This document shows, piece after piece, positions 14,868 through 24,435 of a stretch of DNA of 38,092 nt (position 1 is the first letter of the stretch; every line of letters starts with the position of its first letter). This DNA is from JBOFFI01 sp051657245. GTDB taxonomy: Bacteria; Pseudomonadota; Alphaproteobacteria; Holosporales; JBOFFI01. Position numbers and translations under genes: made by a program. The stretch covers positions 1 through 38,092 of the forward strand of contig JBOFKI010000138.1 of the NCBI GenBank assembly GCA_051657245.1. The letters run 5' to 3'. Below the pieces are notes generated by a model. That model was not told where the DNA came from and made no database searches. It saw only the letters and a list, made by a program, of their open reading frames with translations.

Positions 14868-17139
14868 AGACTAAGCCCATGATATATTCACGCGTTTTTT
14901 GGGGGGCTTCTTTTATAAGATCATTCATGCCACCACTTATCTTGGGGTAGTTCATAATTTTTTCCCAAGCAAGATTTTTATAATTACCGTTCCATCTTAA
15001 ATAGGGTACGCACGCGACAAAAGCATCCTGAATGTTTTCCGGGATAATCACGCCAGCTTCACAAAGCTTTTCAACGCTTTTAACGGCTCTATATCCAACA
15101 CATGCATAATCCCCATTAATCCCCGTTTCAAGGCTACGTTGAAGGCTTTGTAAAGCGTTTTCAATTATCTCAAGAACAAACGGATCATCCATAGGGAAAG
15201 GGTATTTTCCACCTAAAAAGGTTTTATTTGAATCGGCAATAGATGGAAAAAACCTTATAATTACATAATATAATGGGTTATCCAAGAAATTATGATTATT
15301 TTTAAAATCCTTAATAAGCGCCTCTTTTAAAAGGGGACGAAAAAATTCATGCGCAGATGTATTCGAGAAAATAGAATTTAATGCATAGAGAACCATCTCC
15401 TCCTCATTGAATCTGCGAAGCACATCGTCCCACGAGATGGCCAGCATAACATTTCGAGCGAAATTTTTAAGAAAATCTTGAAAACTCTCCTGGGTTTCCA
15501 GTTTTTGTAAATTTTCAAGCCAAGCTAATCTTTCAGTATTACCTTGGGAGAGATTTTTTTCCATCAACGCGTAGAAAAAGGTATTTTCTCCCTTGGCACG
15601 TGAAGGGGCCAGCAGGGCAGAGAAAAGATCTTCCTGATCCAGGAATTTTTCTTTGTCAAAACTTGCGCAGATTGCTGATTTTTTTTGAGGAAGAACCAAT
15701 GTTTCGATCTCGGTATGGCCTCCTGTTGCAGAAGCTTCAAAACGAAACTGTTCTTCTGCTGCTTCATTCAAAACGGTTACGTTGAGAGAACCTGTCAACC
15801 CTTCAGGCTTCTGTTTGATATTGTCAAAGCTGATCTTACTGGTAGCGTGAGGATTCAGGGTTTTAAAAATTTTTTCAAAAGCATCTTCAAGCCAGCTTTT
15901 TGCGTTGTCTAGCCCTTCTTGTGGCACTCCCAAACCAAGGTTTAAGAGCTTTTCAAATACGCGAATGAGGTTATCCCAATAGCAATCTATCTCATAATGT
16001 TTTTGACAGTAAACAACTTTTTCCCCAAGATCCCCCACAACGGTGTTCCATGCATCTCGTAAGTTTTGAGAGCCATTATTTGCAAAATGAATGGGTTGGG
16101 ATGCGTCGTAAAAATTTTTTAAATTTTCATAATAAGGCGTTGATTGAACGTCAGCTGGTAGGCGTGAAAGGTCAAATGTTTGGGTTTTTGGATTAAAAAG
16201 AAAAAAATTAAAGAGGTGGCGCAGCGTCGCTTCTGCACAATCTGGGAACGTTATCGCTTCAGTGAGATTTTTTTCACGATTGTAGGGATGGGAGGGCGCA
16301 TTGCCGATGGGGTACTCTGCATTGGTATAGGGAAAATTTTGATTAAACGCATCCTTGTAATGATGCGCAAACAGATCACTGACGGTGAGAGGTTCTTTAG
16401 AGAAGATAGCGCCTCCTAACCCGTCCTTGGTTAAAGGTTGGAGGAGCTCTTCAGATACGAAACCAAGGCTACAAAGAAGCGCTTGAAGATCTTCTAAATC
16501 GTTAAAACGTTGCTGCAAAAAAGCAGTAATGAGAATTTCTGTAAGACCCGAGGGAAATAATTCACCCTCCAAATGAATGGATTCTTGGATGGAATTCAAA
16601 AGATCTCTTGCTAAACGCTTGGCGCTTTTTGCGCTTATTTCCAAGCCGAAGGTCTCAATGATTTCGATCTTCCACGGGTTAATTTTTGTTTTATCCAATT
16701 TTAGAAGCTCTCCGCCATTTCGGACTGCGTTGGTAAATTTAAAAAGCTTAGCAACCGTTTGGGGAGTCGCATGACGTCCAAAATTTCTATCACCTGATGT
16801 GAGAGTATTCAGCATCCCCGTCGGGGAAGGGAAAAGGATCTGAACAAGTTCGCCAAAAGCATTCAAGGGCTTATCGTTTACGTAGCGACGCTTCCCATTT
16901 TTATCATAAGAAGGTTTAAGGAGCCCATAAAACCTGAGATTAGGAATCATAACATCCCCCGCCATAACTCCAGCGGCGAGGGTCCTGGCAAAATGCTTGG
17001 CGTTTGGGGTGCCTTTATTTTCAAGATATGCCATCCCACCCCAAAGATCTTCCCGCTTTATGGCTGCTTTCCCGACAAAAGATCCAAAAAAAAGACAACT
17101 TAAACCCATACTTGTAAGTATTTTTAATTTCATTTTCAT
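14836..17139 (-). CDS. Large secreted protein of unknown function
   Basis: A 767-residue protein that I cannot place in a family. The N-terminus looks like a Sec signal peptide (KLKILTSMGLSCLFFGSFVG, cleavage near AKA/KAA at about residue 26), so it is probably exported. The rest is mixed alpha/beta without long repeats or membrane segments. A striking segment is FPDCAEATLRH at 298-308 (Cys301), followed by FNFFLFNPKTQTFDLSRLP. I have a vague memory of similar F-P-D-C-x-E-x-x-L-R segments in proteins of amoeba-associated bacteria, but cannot verify it. Two ATGs (17139 and 17133) are possible starts, without a clear ribosome binding site. The last 32 bases run into iscU from the opposite side. 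The frame is open throughout, so it is probably a working gene. Confidence 0.8.
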   Translation of the reverse strand: MKMKLKILTSMGLSCLFFGSFVGKAAIKREDLWGGMAYLENKGTPNAKHFARTLAAGVMAGDVMIPNLRFYGLLKPSYDKNGKRRYVNDKPLNAFGELVQILFPSPTGMLNTLTSGDRNFGRHATPQTVAKLFKFTNAVRNGGELLKLDKTKINPWKIEIIETFGLEISAKSAKRLARDLLNSIQESIHLEGELFPSGLTEILITAFLQQRFNDLEDLQALLCSLGFVSEELLQPLTKDGLGGAIFSKEPLTVSDLFAHHYKDAFNQNFPYTNAEYPIGNAPSHPYNREKNLTEAITFPDCAEATLRHLFNFFLFNPKTQTFDLSRLPADVQSTPYYENLKNFYDASQPIHFANNGSQNLRDAWNTVVGDLGEKVVYCQKHYEIDCYWDNLIRVFEKLLNLGLGVPQEGLDNAKSWLEDAFEKIFKTLNPHATSKISFDNIKQKPEGLTGSLNVTVLNEAAEEQFRFEASATGGHTEIETLVLPQKKSAICASFDKEKFLDQEDLFSALLAPSRAKGENTFFYALMEKNLSQGNTERLAWLENLQKLETQESFQDFLKNFARNVMLAISWDDVLRRFNEEEMVLYALNSIFSNTSAHEFFRPLLKEALIKDFKNNHNFLDNPLYYVIIRFFPSIADSNKTFLGGKYPFPMDDPFVLEIIENALQSLQRSLETGINGDYACVGYRAVKSVEKLCEAGVIIPENIQDAFVACVPYLRWNGNYKNLAWEKIMNYPKISGGMNDLIKEAPQKTREYIMGLVSKHAYVDNPE

Positions 17140-17326
17140 TTCATTTAATCCAAAGTTAAAATATGAATAAATGGAGTTATAAATAAAAAATTAACCAATA
17201 TACAATTTATATGCCTTAATAGGCTCAAAAATATTATTTGGGAAGCCCTTGATCTATAGCCATGGAAACGTTACTTTCCATAGGATTAGGTGAAGACTAT
17301 TTTTTCTAGGAAAGAACGGCAAAAGT

Positions 17327-18208
17327 ATGGGAATGAATCCCCATTGTTTTCAGCAAATTATCTTGAATCTCCAACAATTTTGGGCGAATCAAGGGTGTGT
17401 CATCCTGCAGCCTTATGATTCAGAAATGGGTGCCGGAACGTTCCACCCAGCCACCACCTTGCAGGCCTTAGGCCCCGATCCCTGGCGAGCAGCTTTTGTG
17501 CAGCCTTCGCGTCGCCCAGGAGATGGCCGGTATGGCGAAAATCCAAATCGGGTACAGCGCCACCATCAATTCCAGGTGATCCTCAAGCCATCTCCCGCAG
17601 ATGTGCAACAGCTGACCCTCCAGAGTTTTCAGGCCGTTGGCCTGAATCCAGATTTGCATGACATTCGCTTTGTAGAAGATGATTGGGAAAGCCCAACTTT
17701 AGGGGCCGCTGGCCTGGGGTGGGAGGTTTGGTGCGATGGCATGGAAGTTCTTCAGTTCACCTATTTCCAGCAGGTGGGAGGGATTCCATGTAACCCTGTT
17801 TGCGCAGAGCTCACCTATGGGTTAGAGCGTTTGGCCATGAATCTTCAAGAGGTTGAGTCTGTGTATCAGCTGGATTGGAATGGAGCACCAGGCTCCCAAA
17901 ATATGACTTATGGCGATGTGTACCATGAAATGGAAGTGCAATTTTCCCGCTATAATTTTGAGGAGGCAGATCCAGAAATACTCTGGCAAGCCTTTGATGC
18001 GTCCGAAAAGGAGTGTTTGGCTTTGGTGGAGAAAAAGCTCCCCCTTCCGGCCTATGACCAATGCATTCACGCAAGCCATTTTTTCAACCTGCTCGACGCC
18101 CGTGGGCTTTTAAGCGTCGCCCAGCGCGCCCAGTTTATCGCGCGGGTTCGGCACCTGGCGAAAGGGTGTTTCGAAACGTGGATGGAAGGGAAATCTCTCC
18201 GTGGCTGA
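17327..18208 (+). CDS. glyQ: Glycyl-tRNA synthetase, alpha subunit
   Basis: Catalytic alpha subunit of the bacterial heterotetrameric (alpha2beta2) class II enzyme that charges tRNA-Gly. The conserved N-terminus (FWANQGCVILQPYDSEMGAG) and motif-2-like segment (QPSRRPGDGRYGENPNR) are complete. So is the later GLERLAMNLQ segment. It has 293 residues against 303 in E. coli. ATG 17327 is preceded by AGGAAAG about 16 bases upstream, and ATG 17333 (the third codon) is an alternative start. The stop overlaps the GTG start of glyS by 8 bases, so the two subunits are made by coupled translation. Confidence 0.98.
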   Translation: MGMNPHCFQQIILNLQQFWANQGCVILQPYDSEMGAGTFHPATTLQALGPDPWRAAFVQPSRRPGDGRYGENPNRVQRHHQFQVILKPSPADVQQLTLQSFQAVGLNPDLHDIRFVEDDWESPTLGAAGLGWEVWCDGMEVLQFTYFQQVGGIPCNPVCAELTYGLERLAMNLQEVESVYQLDWNGAPGSQNMTYGDVYHEMEVQFSRYNFEEADPEILWQAFDASEKECLALVEKKLPLPAYDQCIHASHFFNLLDARGLLSVAQRAQFIARVRHLAKGCFETWMEGKSLRG

Positions 18209-20288
18209 GTTACTCTTTGAAATTTTTTCCGAAGAAATTCCAGCCCGGATGCAGGCAAGCGCAGCCCTTCGGTGGAAGCTCTTGGCTGAGAAAAAGCTCC
18301 AAAAAAAAGAGCTTGCTTTTGAAAAGGTCGAAACCTTTGTAACCCCACGGCGCTTAACGTTGCGCGTTCAAGGGCTCCCCCTTCAGCAACCAACTCGACA
18401 AGAAATTCGGAAAGGCCCACGGGTGGATGCTCCACCTGAAGCCATTGAAGGCTTTTTTCGCTCTGTTGGGAAACGCCCTGAAGACTGCACCCAGGAAGCC
18501 TTTGGGAAGCAAACCTGCTGGGTTGCATCTCTCACGCTTGTGGGCAAACCCACGGAAGAGCTTATTCCTGATATCTGCGCAGACATGCTTGCATCATTTA
18601 CGTGGCCAAAATCGATGCGCTGGGGGATGTCGCAACGAAACTGGATCCGCCCGATTCGCAACCTGTTGTGTGTATTTGACCAAAAACCTGTGGCGTGGAC
18701 CTTTGACCCTGGAGGAGAAGCGCTCCAAACCAATAACCAAACCTATGGTCACCGTTTTTTGAGCCCAGAGCCTTTTACCGTGACGGATTTTAAAAGCTAT
18801 GCCGACGGTTTAGAAAAAGCGTTTGTGGTGTTGGACGCCAGCAAACGGCGCCAGCGAATCTTACAGGGGTTGGAACGGTTGGTGGAAGAGTTGGGCCTTG
18901 CCCTACTTTCAGAAGATCTTGAGCCAGGAGGCCTGCTGGATGAAGTGACAGGCCTTGTGGAATGGCCTGTGGTGTTGAAGGGAAGCATCCGTGAAGGGTT
19001 CATGGTTCTGCCACCGGAAGTGCTGATCACCCCGATGCGGGCTCACCAACGTTATTTTGCCTTTAAGGATCCGAGCACAGGGCGGCTGGCGCCTTTTTTT
19101 GGAATGGTTGCGAATACCCAAGCCAAGGACGGAAATGCTAAGATCATTTCTGGAAACGAGCGGGTCTTAGAAGCTCGTCTTTCGGATGCCCAATTTTTCT
19201 GGACCCAAGATTTAAAAAATCCCCTTGCTGTGTACCAACAGCGCCTAGATACCCGGCAATTTTTTGCGGGCCTTGGAACACTTTACGACAAAACCCTCCG
19301 CCTGGAAAAGCTCGCAACCCTACTGGCCCCGGGGAATGAAGATCTGAAACAGGCAGCTTCCCTTTGCAAGGCAGACCTCACCACCCAGATGGTAGGCGAG
19401 TTTCCTGAATTGCAAGGCACTATGGGAATGTACTATGCCCTTGAGCAAGGTGTGAAGTCTCAAATTGCCCAAGCCATTCAGGCCCATTATTGGCCCCAGG
19501 GAAATGTTCAGATCCCCCTTAAGATGGACGACCTTGCCATAGAATTGGGGATGCTAGATCGCTTGGATACCCTCGTCGGGTTTTTCAAAATTGGGCAGAT
19601 TCCAACGGGATCTAAAGACCCGCTGGCCCTTCGGCGCGCTGCCTCGGGATTGCTTCAGCTGATCCTTGCTTACCCAAAGCCTTTTCCTTTAGAAGCCCTT
19701 ATCCATGAAGCGTATGGCCTCTATGGTTCCTGCGCAGGGGCTTCCCTTCCTGATTTTCTTGAAAAGCTGACCGCATTTTTAGAAGATAGGCTGCGCCACT
19801 TGTTGAAGGAACAAAACGTCCCCCATGATCTTATAGAAGCAGGTTTAAAACCTCAAAGTAAAGGTGCCTTGGATGCGCTCAAAATTTGCTACGAAAAAAT
19901 CCTCCATTTATCATCTTTTTTGGAAACAGACCAGGGCATCCAGTTAGTTACAGCCTTCAAGCGGGCTCTTTCCATGGTTCAAACAGAAGAAGTGAAGCAC
20001 CGCACAGTTTATACATCAACACTGTTTCAGGAAGCTTCTCTTCGAGATGCGGCCGAAAAAGACCTCTGGCATGCTGTCTCACAGGTTCAAGACTTAGTTG
20101 CCACAAAGCCTTCCTGGAGTGTGCAACTCCAAGCTCTACAAAGCTTGGTTACACCTATCCAAAGTTTTTTTGAGCATGTAGTTGTAAATGCACCTGATCC
20201 AGCGCTGCGAGAAAATCGCTTAGTTTTGCTCGCAATGGTTCGTGAACTCACACGAACACTGGCTGACTTTTCAATGTTGGAGGGATAA
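18201..20288 (+). CDS. glyS: Glycyl-tRNA synthetase, beta subunit
   Basis: Beta subunit (695 residues; E. coli 689) that binds and positions tRNA-Gly. It starts at a GTG within glyQ with the typical MAELLFEIFSEEIPARMQ sequence. Conserved blocks include WPKSMRWG, FLSPEPFTV and the HD-like middle region around ADLTTQMVGEFPELQG. The C-terminal anticodon-binding part ends in MLEG. One base separates its TAA from the ppdK ATG, so all three genes are almost certainly one transcript. This glyQ-glyS-ppdK order is known from many alphaproteobacteria. Confidence 0.98.
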   Translation: MAELLFEIFSEEIPARMQASAALRWKLLAEKKLQKKELAFEKVETFVTPRRLTLRVQGLPLQQPTRQEIRKGPRVDAPPEAIEGFFRSVGKRPEDCTQEAFGKQTCWVASLTLVGKPTEELIPDICADMLASFTWPKSMRWGMSQRNWIRPIRNLLCVFDQKPVAWTFDPGGEALQTNNQTYGHRFLSPEPFTVTDFKSYADGLEKAFVVLDASKRRQRILQGLERLVEELGLALLSEDLEPGGLLDEVTGLVEWPVVLKGSIREGFMVLPPEVLITPMRAHQRYFAFKDPSTGRLAPFFGMVANTQAKDGNAKIISGNERVLEARLSDAQFFWTQDLKNPLAVYQQRLDTRQFFAGLGTLYDKTLRLEKLATLLAPGNEDLKQAASLCKADLTTQMVGEFPELQGTMGMYYALEQGVKSQIAQAIQAHYWPQGNVQIPLKMDDLAIELGMLDRLDTLVGFFKIGQIPTGSKDPLALRRAASGLLQLILAYPKPFPLEALIHEAYGLYGSCAGASLPDFLEKLTAFLEDRLRHLLKEQNVPHDLIEAGLKPQSKGALDALKICYEKILHLSSFLETDQGIQLVTAFKRALSMVQTEEVKHRTVYTSTLFQEASLRDAAEKDLWHAVSQVQDLVATKPSWSVQLQALQSLVTPIQSFFEHVVVNAPDPALRENRLVLLAMVRELTRTLADFSMLEG

Positions 20289-20289
20289 G

Positions 20290-22959
20290 ATGACACAATG
20301 GGTTTACGGTTTTTCTGAATACCAGATTAAAGATTCTCTTTCTACAAAAGATCTGCTGGGTGGCAAAGGCTCAGGTTTGGTGGAAATGACCCAGCTTGGC
20401 CTGCCAGTTCCTCCGGGTTTTATCCTCTCAACCCCTGTGTGCACTTTTTTCTACCAGAACCAAGAGGCCTACCCCGAGGGACTTCAAGATCAAGTTCTGG
20501 CAGCATTAAAGCAGATAGAAATCCAAGCAGGAGAGGGGATGGCGTTAGGCAGTGCCGAGAATCCGCTTCTGATTTCTGTGCGTTCCGGCGCCAAGGCCTC
20601 CATGCCTGGGATGATGGACACCATCCTCAATTTGGGGCTCAACGACACCACCGTAGAGTGCCTCAAAAAGCTTTCGGGAGATGCTCGCTTTGCCTATGAT
20701 AGCTATCGTCGTTTTATTCAGATGTACAGCAATGTGGTGCTGGGCCTAAGCCTTCATCCTTTTGAAGAAATTTTGAATCAGTATAAGGCGGTTCGCAAAG
20801 TCACCGAAGACCATGAGCTTTGTGCGGAAGATTTGCACGATATCATCGAAGCTTATAAGGCAAAAATTTTCCAGATCAGCGGAAGCTCTTTCCCCCAAGA
20901 CGTCTACGCACAGCTTTGGGGTGCTATCAAAGCCGTCTTAAGAAGCTGGATGAACCCCCGTGCTATTGCCTATCGCTCTTTTTACCATATTCCAGAAGAT
21001 TGGGGGACAGCGGTCATTATTCAAGCGATGGTCTTTGGTAACCAAGGCAATGAATCTGCGACGGGGGTTGCCTTCACCCGCCACCCTTCCACAGGGGAAA
21101 AGCTTTTTTTCGGAGAATACCTTTTAAATGCTCAAGGGGAAGATGTGGTTGCAGGCATTCGAACCCCTGAACCTTTGACGATCCAACAAAAACGCTCTGA
21201 GAAAGAAAAAGCCTTAGAAGAATTGATGCCAGAGGCTTATCAAGAGCTCGCCCAACTGAAAGATACGCTAGAAAAACACTATCGGGATATGCAGGATATT
21301 GAGTTTACCATTCAAAAAGGAAAATTGTGGTTGCTGCAGACACGCAATGGAAAGCGCACCGCGCCCGCATCTTTAAGAATAGTCTTAAGCCTGGTTGAAG
21401 AGGGCCTTATCACCCAAGAGGAAGCGCTGTGTCGAGTGGAGCCCCTGGGGCTTAACCAATTGCTGCACCCTCAGCTTGCGCCCTCTCAAACTTTAAATTT
21501 ACTTGGTAAAGGGCTCCCCGCTTCTCCGGGGGCTGCCGTTGGGCGCGTTGTTTTCACGGCTAATGCATGCGCGGCTTTGGCTGAACAGGGAGAGCCGGTG
21601 ATCTTGGTGAGGGAAGAAACCAGCCCTGAGGATATCCATGGCATGACGGTGGCCCAAGGCATCTTAACAGCCCGGGGAGGTATGACAAGCCACGCAGCCG
21701 TGGTTGCAAGGGGGATGGGACGTCCGTGCATTGTGGGGGCAGAGAATCTCCATATTGATTTTTCAAACCAAACTTTCAGTTTTAATGGCTTCAAGCTTAA
21801 AGCTGGAGATACGCTAACCTTCAACGGCTCAACGGGCGAGGTCTTCCAAGGAGAAGGGCGTTTAGAAAAGCCTGAGCTGAGCTCAGGAGATTTCAGCGCT
21901 TTCATGCAATGGGCCGATGGAACCAGGCGTTTGCGTGTGCGTGCCAATGCTGAGACGCCCCAAGACATTACCACGGCGCTTCATTTTGGTGCAGAGGGGA
22001 TCGGCTTGTGCCGAACAGAGCATATGTTTTTCGAGGCAAGCCGTATCCTTGCCGTGCGAGAGATGATCTTGGCAGAAAGTCCTGAAGAGCGAAAGCGGTC
22101 GCTCCAGAAGATTCTCCCCATGCAGCGAGAAGATTTCCAAGGACTCTTCAGGTTGATGGGAGAGCTTCCCATCACCGTTCGGTTGCTTGACCCCCCTTTG
22201 CATGAGTTTCTCCCCCGCAGCGAAGGCGAGCTGGAACAGCTGGCAAGATCCCTTCAAAAATCCACCACCGTGGTACGGCAACGGGTGAGCGAGCTCCAAG
22301 AAGCGAACCCCATGTTGGGACACAGAGGGTGCCGCTTGGGCATTACTTCCCCTGAGATTTATGAGATGCAGGTTCAGGCCTTGTTGGAAGCAAGCCTTGC
22401 TACCATTCAACAAACAGGACTCCCCTTAAATTTAGAAATTATGATGCCCCTGGTAGCTTTAACCGGAGAACTCCGTTTCTTGCGAGAGCGTATAGAGGCT
22501 GTTGCCCAGCGGGTTAGAGCAACAACCCAACTACCTTTAACCTATAGCTTGGGAACGATGATTGAGCTGCCACGAGCGGCTCTTAAAGCGGATAAAATTG
22601 CGATGCTTGCGGATTTTATTAGCTTTGGAACCAATGATCTAACCCAAACAACGTTTGGTCTTTCCCGGGATGATGCCGCATCTTTCCTAGAAGTGTATCG
22701 TCAGAAAGGCATTTTAGATCGCGATCCTTTCGTTTCCTTGGACCAATCAGGTGTGGGAGAGCTCATCGCCTTGGCTGTGCAAAAAGCGCGTGCCGCAAAG
22801 CCAAATATTAAGCTGGGTATTTGTGGAGAGCATGGTGGAGACCCCAAATCAATTGCCTATTTTGAAGAAATTAAACTTGATTATATTTCTTGCTCGCCCT
22901 ATAGATTACCTATCGCTCGCCTTGCCGCAGCCCAAGCAGCAGTTTGCAAATTGAGCTGA
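20290..22959 (+). CDS. ppdK: Pyruvate, phosphate dikinase
   Basis: Interconverts pyruvate, ATP and phosphate with PEP, AMP and pyrophosphate. Domains in order are: an N-terminal ATP-grasp domain (GGKGSGLVEM, then RSGAKASMPGMMDTILNLGL), a central phosphohistidine domain with GGMTSHAAVVARGMG (His468) and a C-terminal PEP/pyruvate TIM barrel with the acid-base Cys845 in GICGEHGGDP. Both residues line up with the Clostridium symbiosum enzyme (His455, Cys831). The start is ATG 20290, one base after glyS; a longer reading lies inside glyS. The product is 889 residues, full length. In an intracellular bacterium that lives on host amino or organic acids this enzyme would supply PEP for gluconeogenesis or cell wall synthesis; that is inference. 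Confidence 0.98.
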   Translation: MTQWVYGFSEYQIKDSLSTKDLLGGKGSGLVEMTQLGLPVPPGFILSTPVCTFFYQNQEAYPEGLQDQVLAALKQIEIQAGEGMALGSAENPLLISVRSGAKASMPGMMDTILNLGLNDTTVECLKKLSGDARFAYDSYRRFIQMYSNVVLGLSLHPFEEILNQYKAVRKVTEDHELCAEDLHDIIEAYKAKIFQISGSSFPQDVYAQLWGAIKAVLRSWMNPRAIAYRSFYHIPEDWGTAVIIQAMVFGNQGNESATGVAFTRHPSTGEKLFFGEYLLNAQGEDVVAGIRTPEPLTIQQKRSEKEKALEELMPEAYQELAQLKDTLEKHYRDMQDIEFTIQKGKLWLLQTRNGKRTAPASLRIVLSLVEEGLITQEEALCRVEPLGLNQLLHPQLAPSQTLNLLGKGLPASPGAAVGRVVFTANACAALAEQGEPVILVREETSPEDIHGMTVAQGILTARGGMTSHAAVVARGMGRPCIVGAENLHIDFSNQTFSFNGFKLKAGDTLTFNGSTGEVFQGEGRLEKPELSSGDFSAFMQWADGTRRLRVRANAETPQDITTALHFGAEGIGLCRTEHMFFEASRILAVREMILAESPEERKRSLQKILPMQREDFQGLFRLMGELPITVRLLDPPLHEFLPRSEGELEQLARSLQKSTTVVRQRVSELQEANPMLGHRGCRLGITSPEIYEMQVQALLEASLATIQQTGLPLNLEIMMPLVALTGELRFLRERIEAVAQRVRATTQLPLTYSLGTMIELPRAALKADKIAMLADFISFGTNDLTQTTFGLSRDDAASFLEVYRQKGILDRDPFVSLDQSGVGELIALAVQKARAAKPNIKLGICGEHGGDPKSIAYFEEIKLDYISCSPYRLPIARLAAAQAAVCKLS

Positions 22960-22994
22960 TTTTTTTTCTGTGAAAACAATAAGGAGAGCCACAG

Positions 22995-23453
22995 ATGTCC
23001 GCTGTCGTTTTTGACATAACGTTAAGGGAAAAGCTTATTGAAAGTGCTCAAGAGGCTTTAGGAAAGTCTTATGCACCCTATTCGAAATTTCGGGTCGGCG
23101 CCGCTGTTTTAACGGAAGCTGGGCATATTTTTACAGGGGCAAATGTTGAAAACATTTCCTATGGCCTAACCATCTGTGCAGAACGTGTCGCCATTATGAA
23201 CGCTGTCGCCAACGAGGGGCCCAGGATGCGTGTCAAGGCAATAGCGGTTGCCTCTGCAGCCCAGATTCCCGTTAGCCCATGTGGGGCATGCCGTCAAGTT
23301 ATTCAAGAATTCGGCTATGATTCCCAAGTGATCTATCGCTCTTACAACGGGTTCATCGATGTTCCTTTAGCGGAATTGCTTCCCGGGCCTTTTGATGAGA
23401 TCGCAGCAACTCAAGAAAACGGCGATGTAAGCTCCATCCAAGTTGCGCGGTAA
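22995..23453 (+). CDS. cdd: Cytidine deaminase
   Basis: Zinc enzyme that turns cytidine and deoxycytidine into uridine forms for pyrimidine salvage. Zinc ligands are Cys61, Cys96 and Cys99 (TICAERVA and SPCGACRQV), and Glu63 is the proton shuttle. The same C-x-E/C-x-x-C set occurs in Bacillus subtilis Cdd (Cys53, Glu55, Cys86, Cys89), so this is the small homotetrameric type. At 152 residues it is a little longer than the usual 130-136, with an extra C-terminal tail (about the last 15 residues). That tail is the part that overlaps ygfZ on the other strand. ATG 22995 follows AAGGAGAG at a good distance. It is probably read with ppdK, 35 bases upstream. Confidence 0.96.
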   Translation: MSAVVFDITLREKLIESAQEALGKSYAPYSKFRVGAAVLTEAGHIFTGANVENISYGLTICAERVAIMNAVANEGPRMRVKAIAVASAAQIPVSPCGACRQVIQEFGYDSQVIYRSYNGFIDVPLAELLPGPFDEIAATQENGDVSSIQVAR

Positions 23454-24391
23454 GGCTGATAAAAAGCGTTTGTTCCTTCCAGGATAAAAGCCTCTTGCGT
23501 TGCTTCAGCTTCAAAGAAAGCCTCTAAGCGAATCAGAGCCAAGCACCTGCTCTTTGGGCTTTTTTCAAGAAGCTTGACGCCGCTACGGATCTCACCGACG
23601 GGTGCCCCCTTATACATGAGCTTGGCTCCAAACGGTGGCAGCTCCCCTTCGCCTTCCACAGTCAAAAGCCTTTTACGGACGAGGCCCTGGTGGTGGGTTC
23701 GTGCTGTCAGCTCTTGCCCCAGGTAACACCCCTTTTGCCAAGAAATAGCCCCCAACTCCCCAAAGCCGCACTCTAAGGGAATAGACCTCCCAGGTATCAA
23801 ATCACGGTGGTGATCCGGAATCCCCAGCTCCAGGCGCAGGGCATCATAGTGCGCAAAAGGCACTTGGGCCAAAGCAACACCCAAAGCTTCTTGGAGCATA
23901 TTTTGCGGTAAAGCGCCGGAGGAAGCCTCCATCAACGCCTTCCACCCCAGGGATTCACAGCGAGGATCTCTGTAAAAAGCAAACCTCACCCTCTTTTCCT
24001 GCCCCCATATAGCATTGCCTCGAGCAGCAGGAAACCCAGGTGGAAGGGCCTGTAGGGGAGTAAAAGCCCCAATCGCAACGCTTTGGTAAGCGCCACTCAC
24101 ATCAAGAAGCGTAACGTCTGACCTCAGACGATACAGCATCAAACGTTGCAGCAATTCTGGGATATGGGAGCGATCCAGCACCAGATCTAAGCTCTTCTGC
24201 TCAATATTTTCCAGAATCAAAAAATCGTTCAGGTAGCGCCCCTGGGGGGTCAAGAAAGCGCCGTAACAAACCTGCTCTGGCGTAACCTTTCGGACATCTT
24301 GGGTGATGAGCCCTTGAAGAAAGGTGTGGCGGTCTTCCCCTTGAAGGCGAAGCACCCCATGTTGGGGAAGGGATGTGATCCAAAAAGACAT
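23411..24391 (-). CDS. ygfZ: Folate-binding Fe-S cluster protein YgfZ (GcvT-like)
   Basis: YgfZ/IBA57-type protein that uses tetrahydrofolate to help mature or repair certain Fe-S enzymes. The signature K-G-C-Y-L-G-Q-E is present with Cys222, matching E. coli Cys228, inside WQKGCYLGQELTARTHHQG. The N-terminal GcvT-like fold starts with GVLRLQGEDRHTFLQGLITQDV. It has 326 residues, the normal length. The 3' end overlaps the end of cdd by 43 bases in convergent orientation. Functionally it belongs with the isc cluster elsewhere in the window. Confidence 0.96.
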   Translation of the reverse strand: MSFWITSLPQHGVLRLQGEDRHTFLQGLITQDVRKVTPEQVCYGAFLTPQGRYLNDFLILENIEQKSLDLVLDRSHIPELLQRLMLYRLRSDVTLLDVSGAYQSVAIGAFTPLQALPPGFPAARGNAIWGQEKRVRFAFYRDPRCESLGWKALMEASSGALPQNMLQEALGVALAQVPFAHYDALRLELGIPDHHRDLIPGRSIPLECGFGELGAISWQKGCYLGQELTARTHHQGLVRKRLLTVEGEGELPPFGAKLMYKGAPVGEIRSGVKLLEKSPKSRCLALIRLEAFFEAEATQEAFILEGTNAFYQPYRATWMELTSPFS

Positions 24392-24435
24392 GGCGCGGAG
24401 AAAACTTCCCGTTTTTTTTATATGAAAAAATAGGC

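Noticed and set aside
18067..18528. 153-codon minus-strand frame in glyQ/glyS
   Set aside because: Shadow of the conserved synthetase genes on the plus strand.
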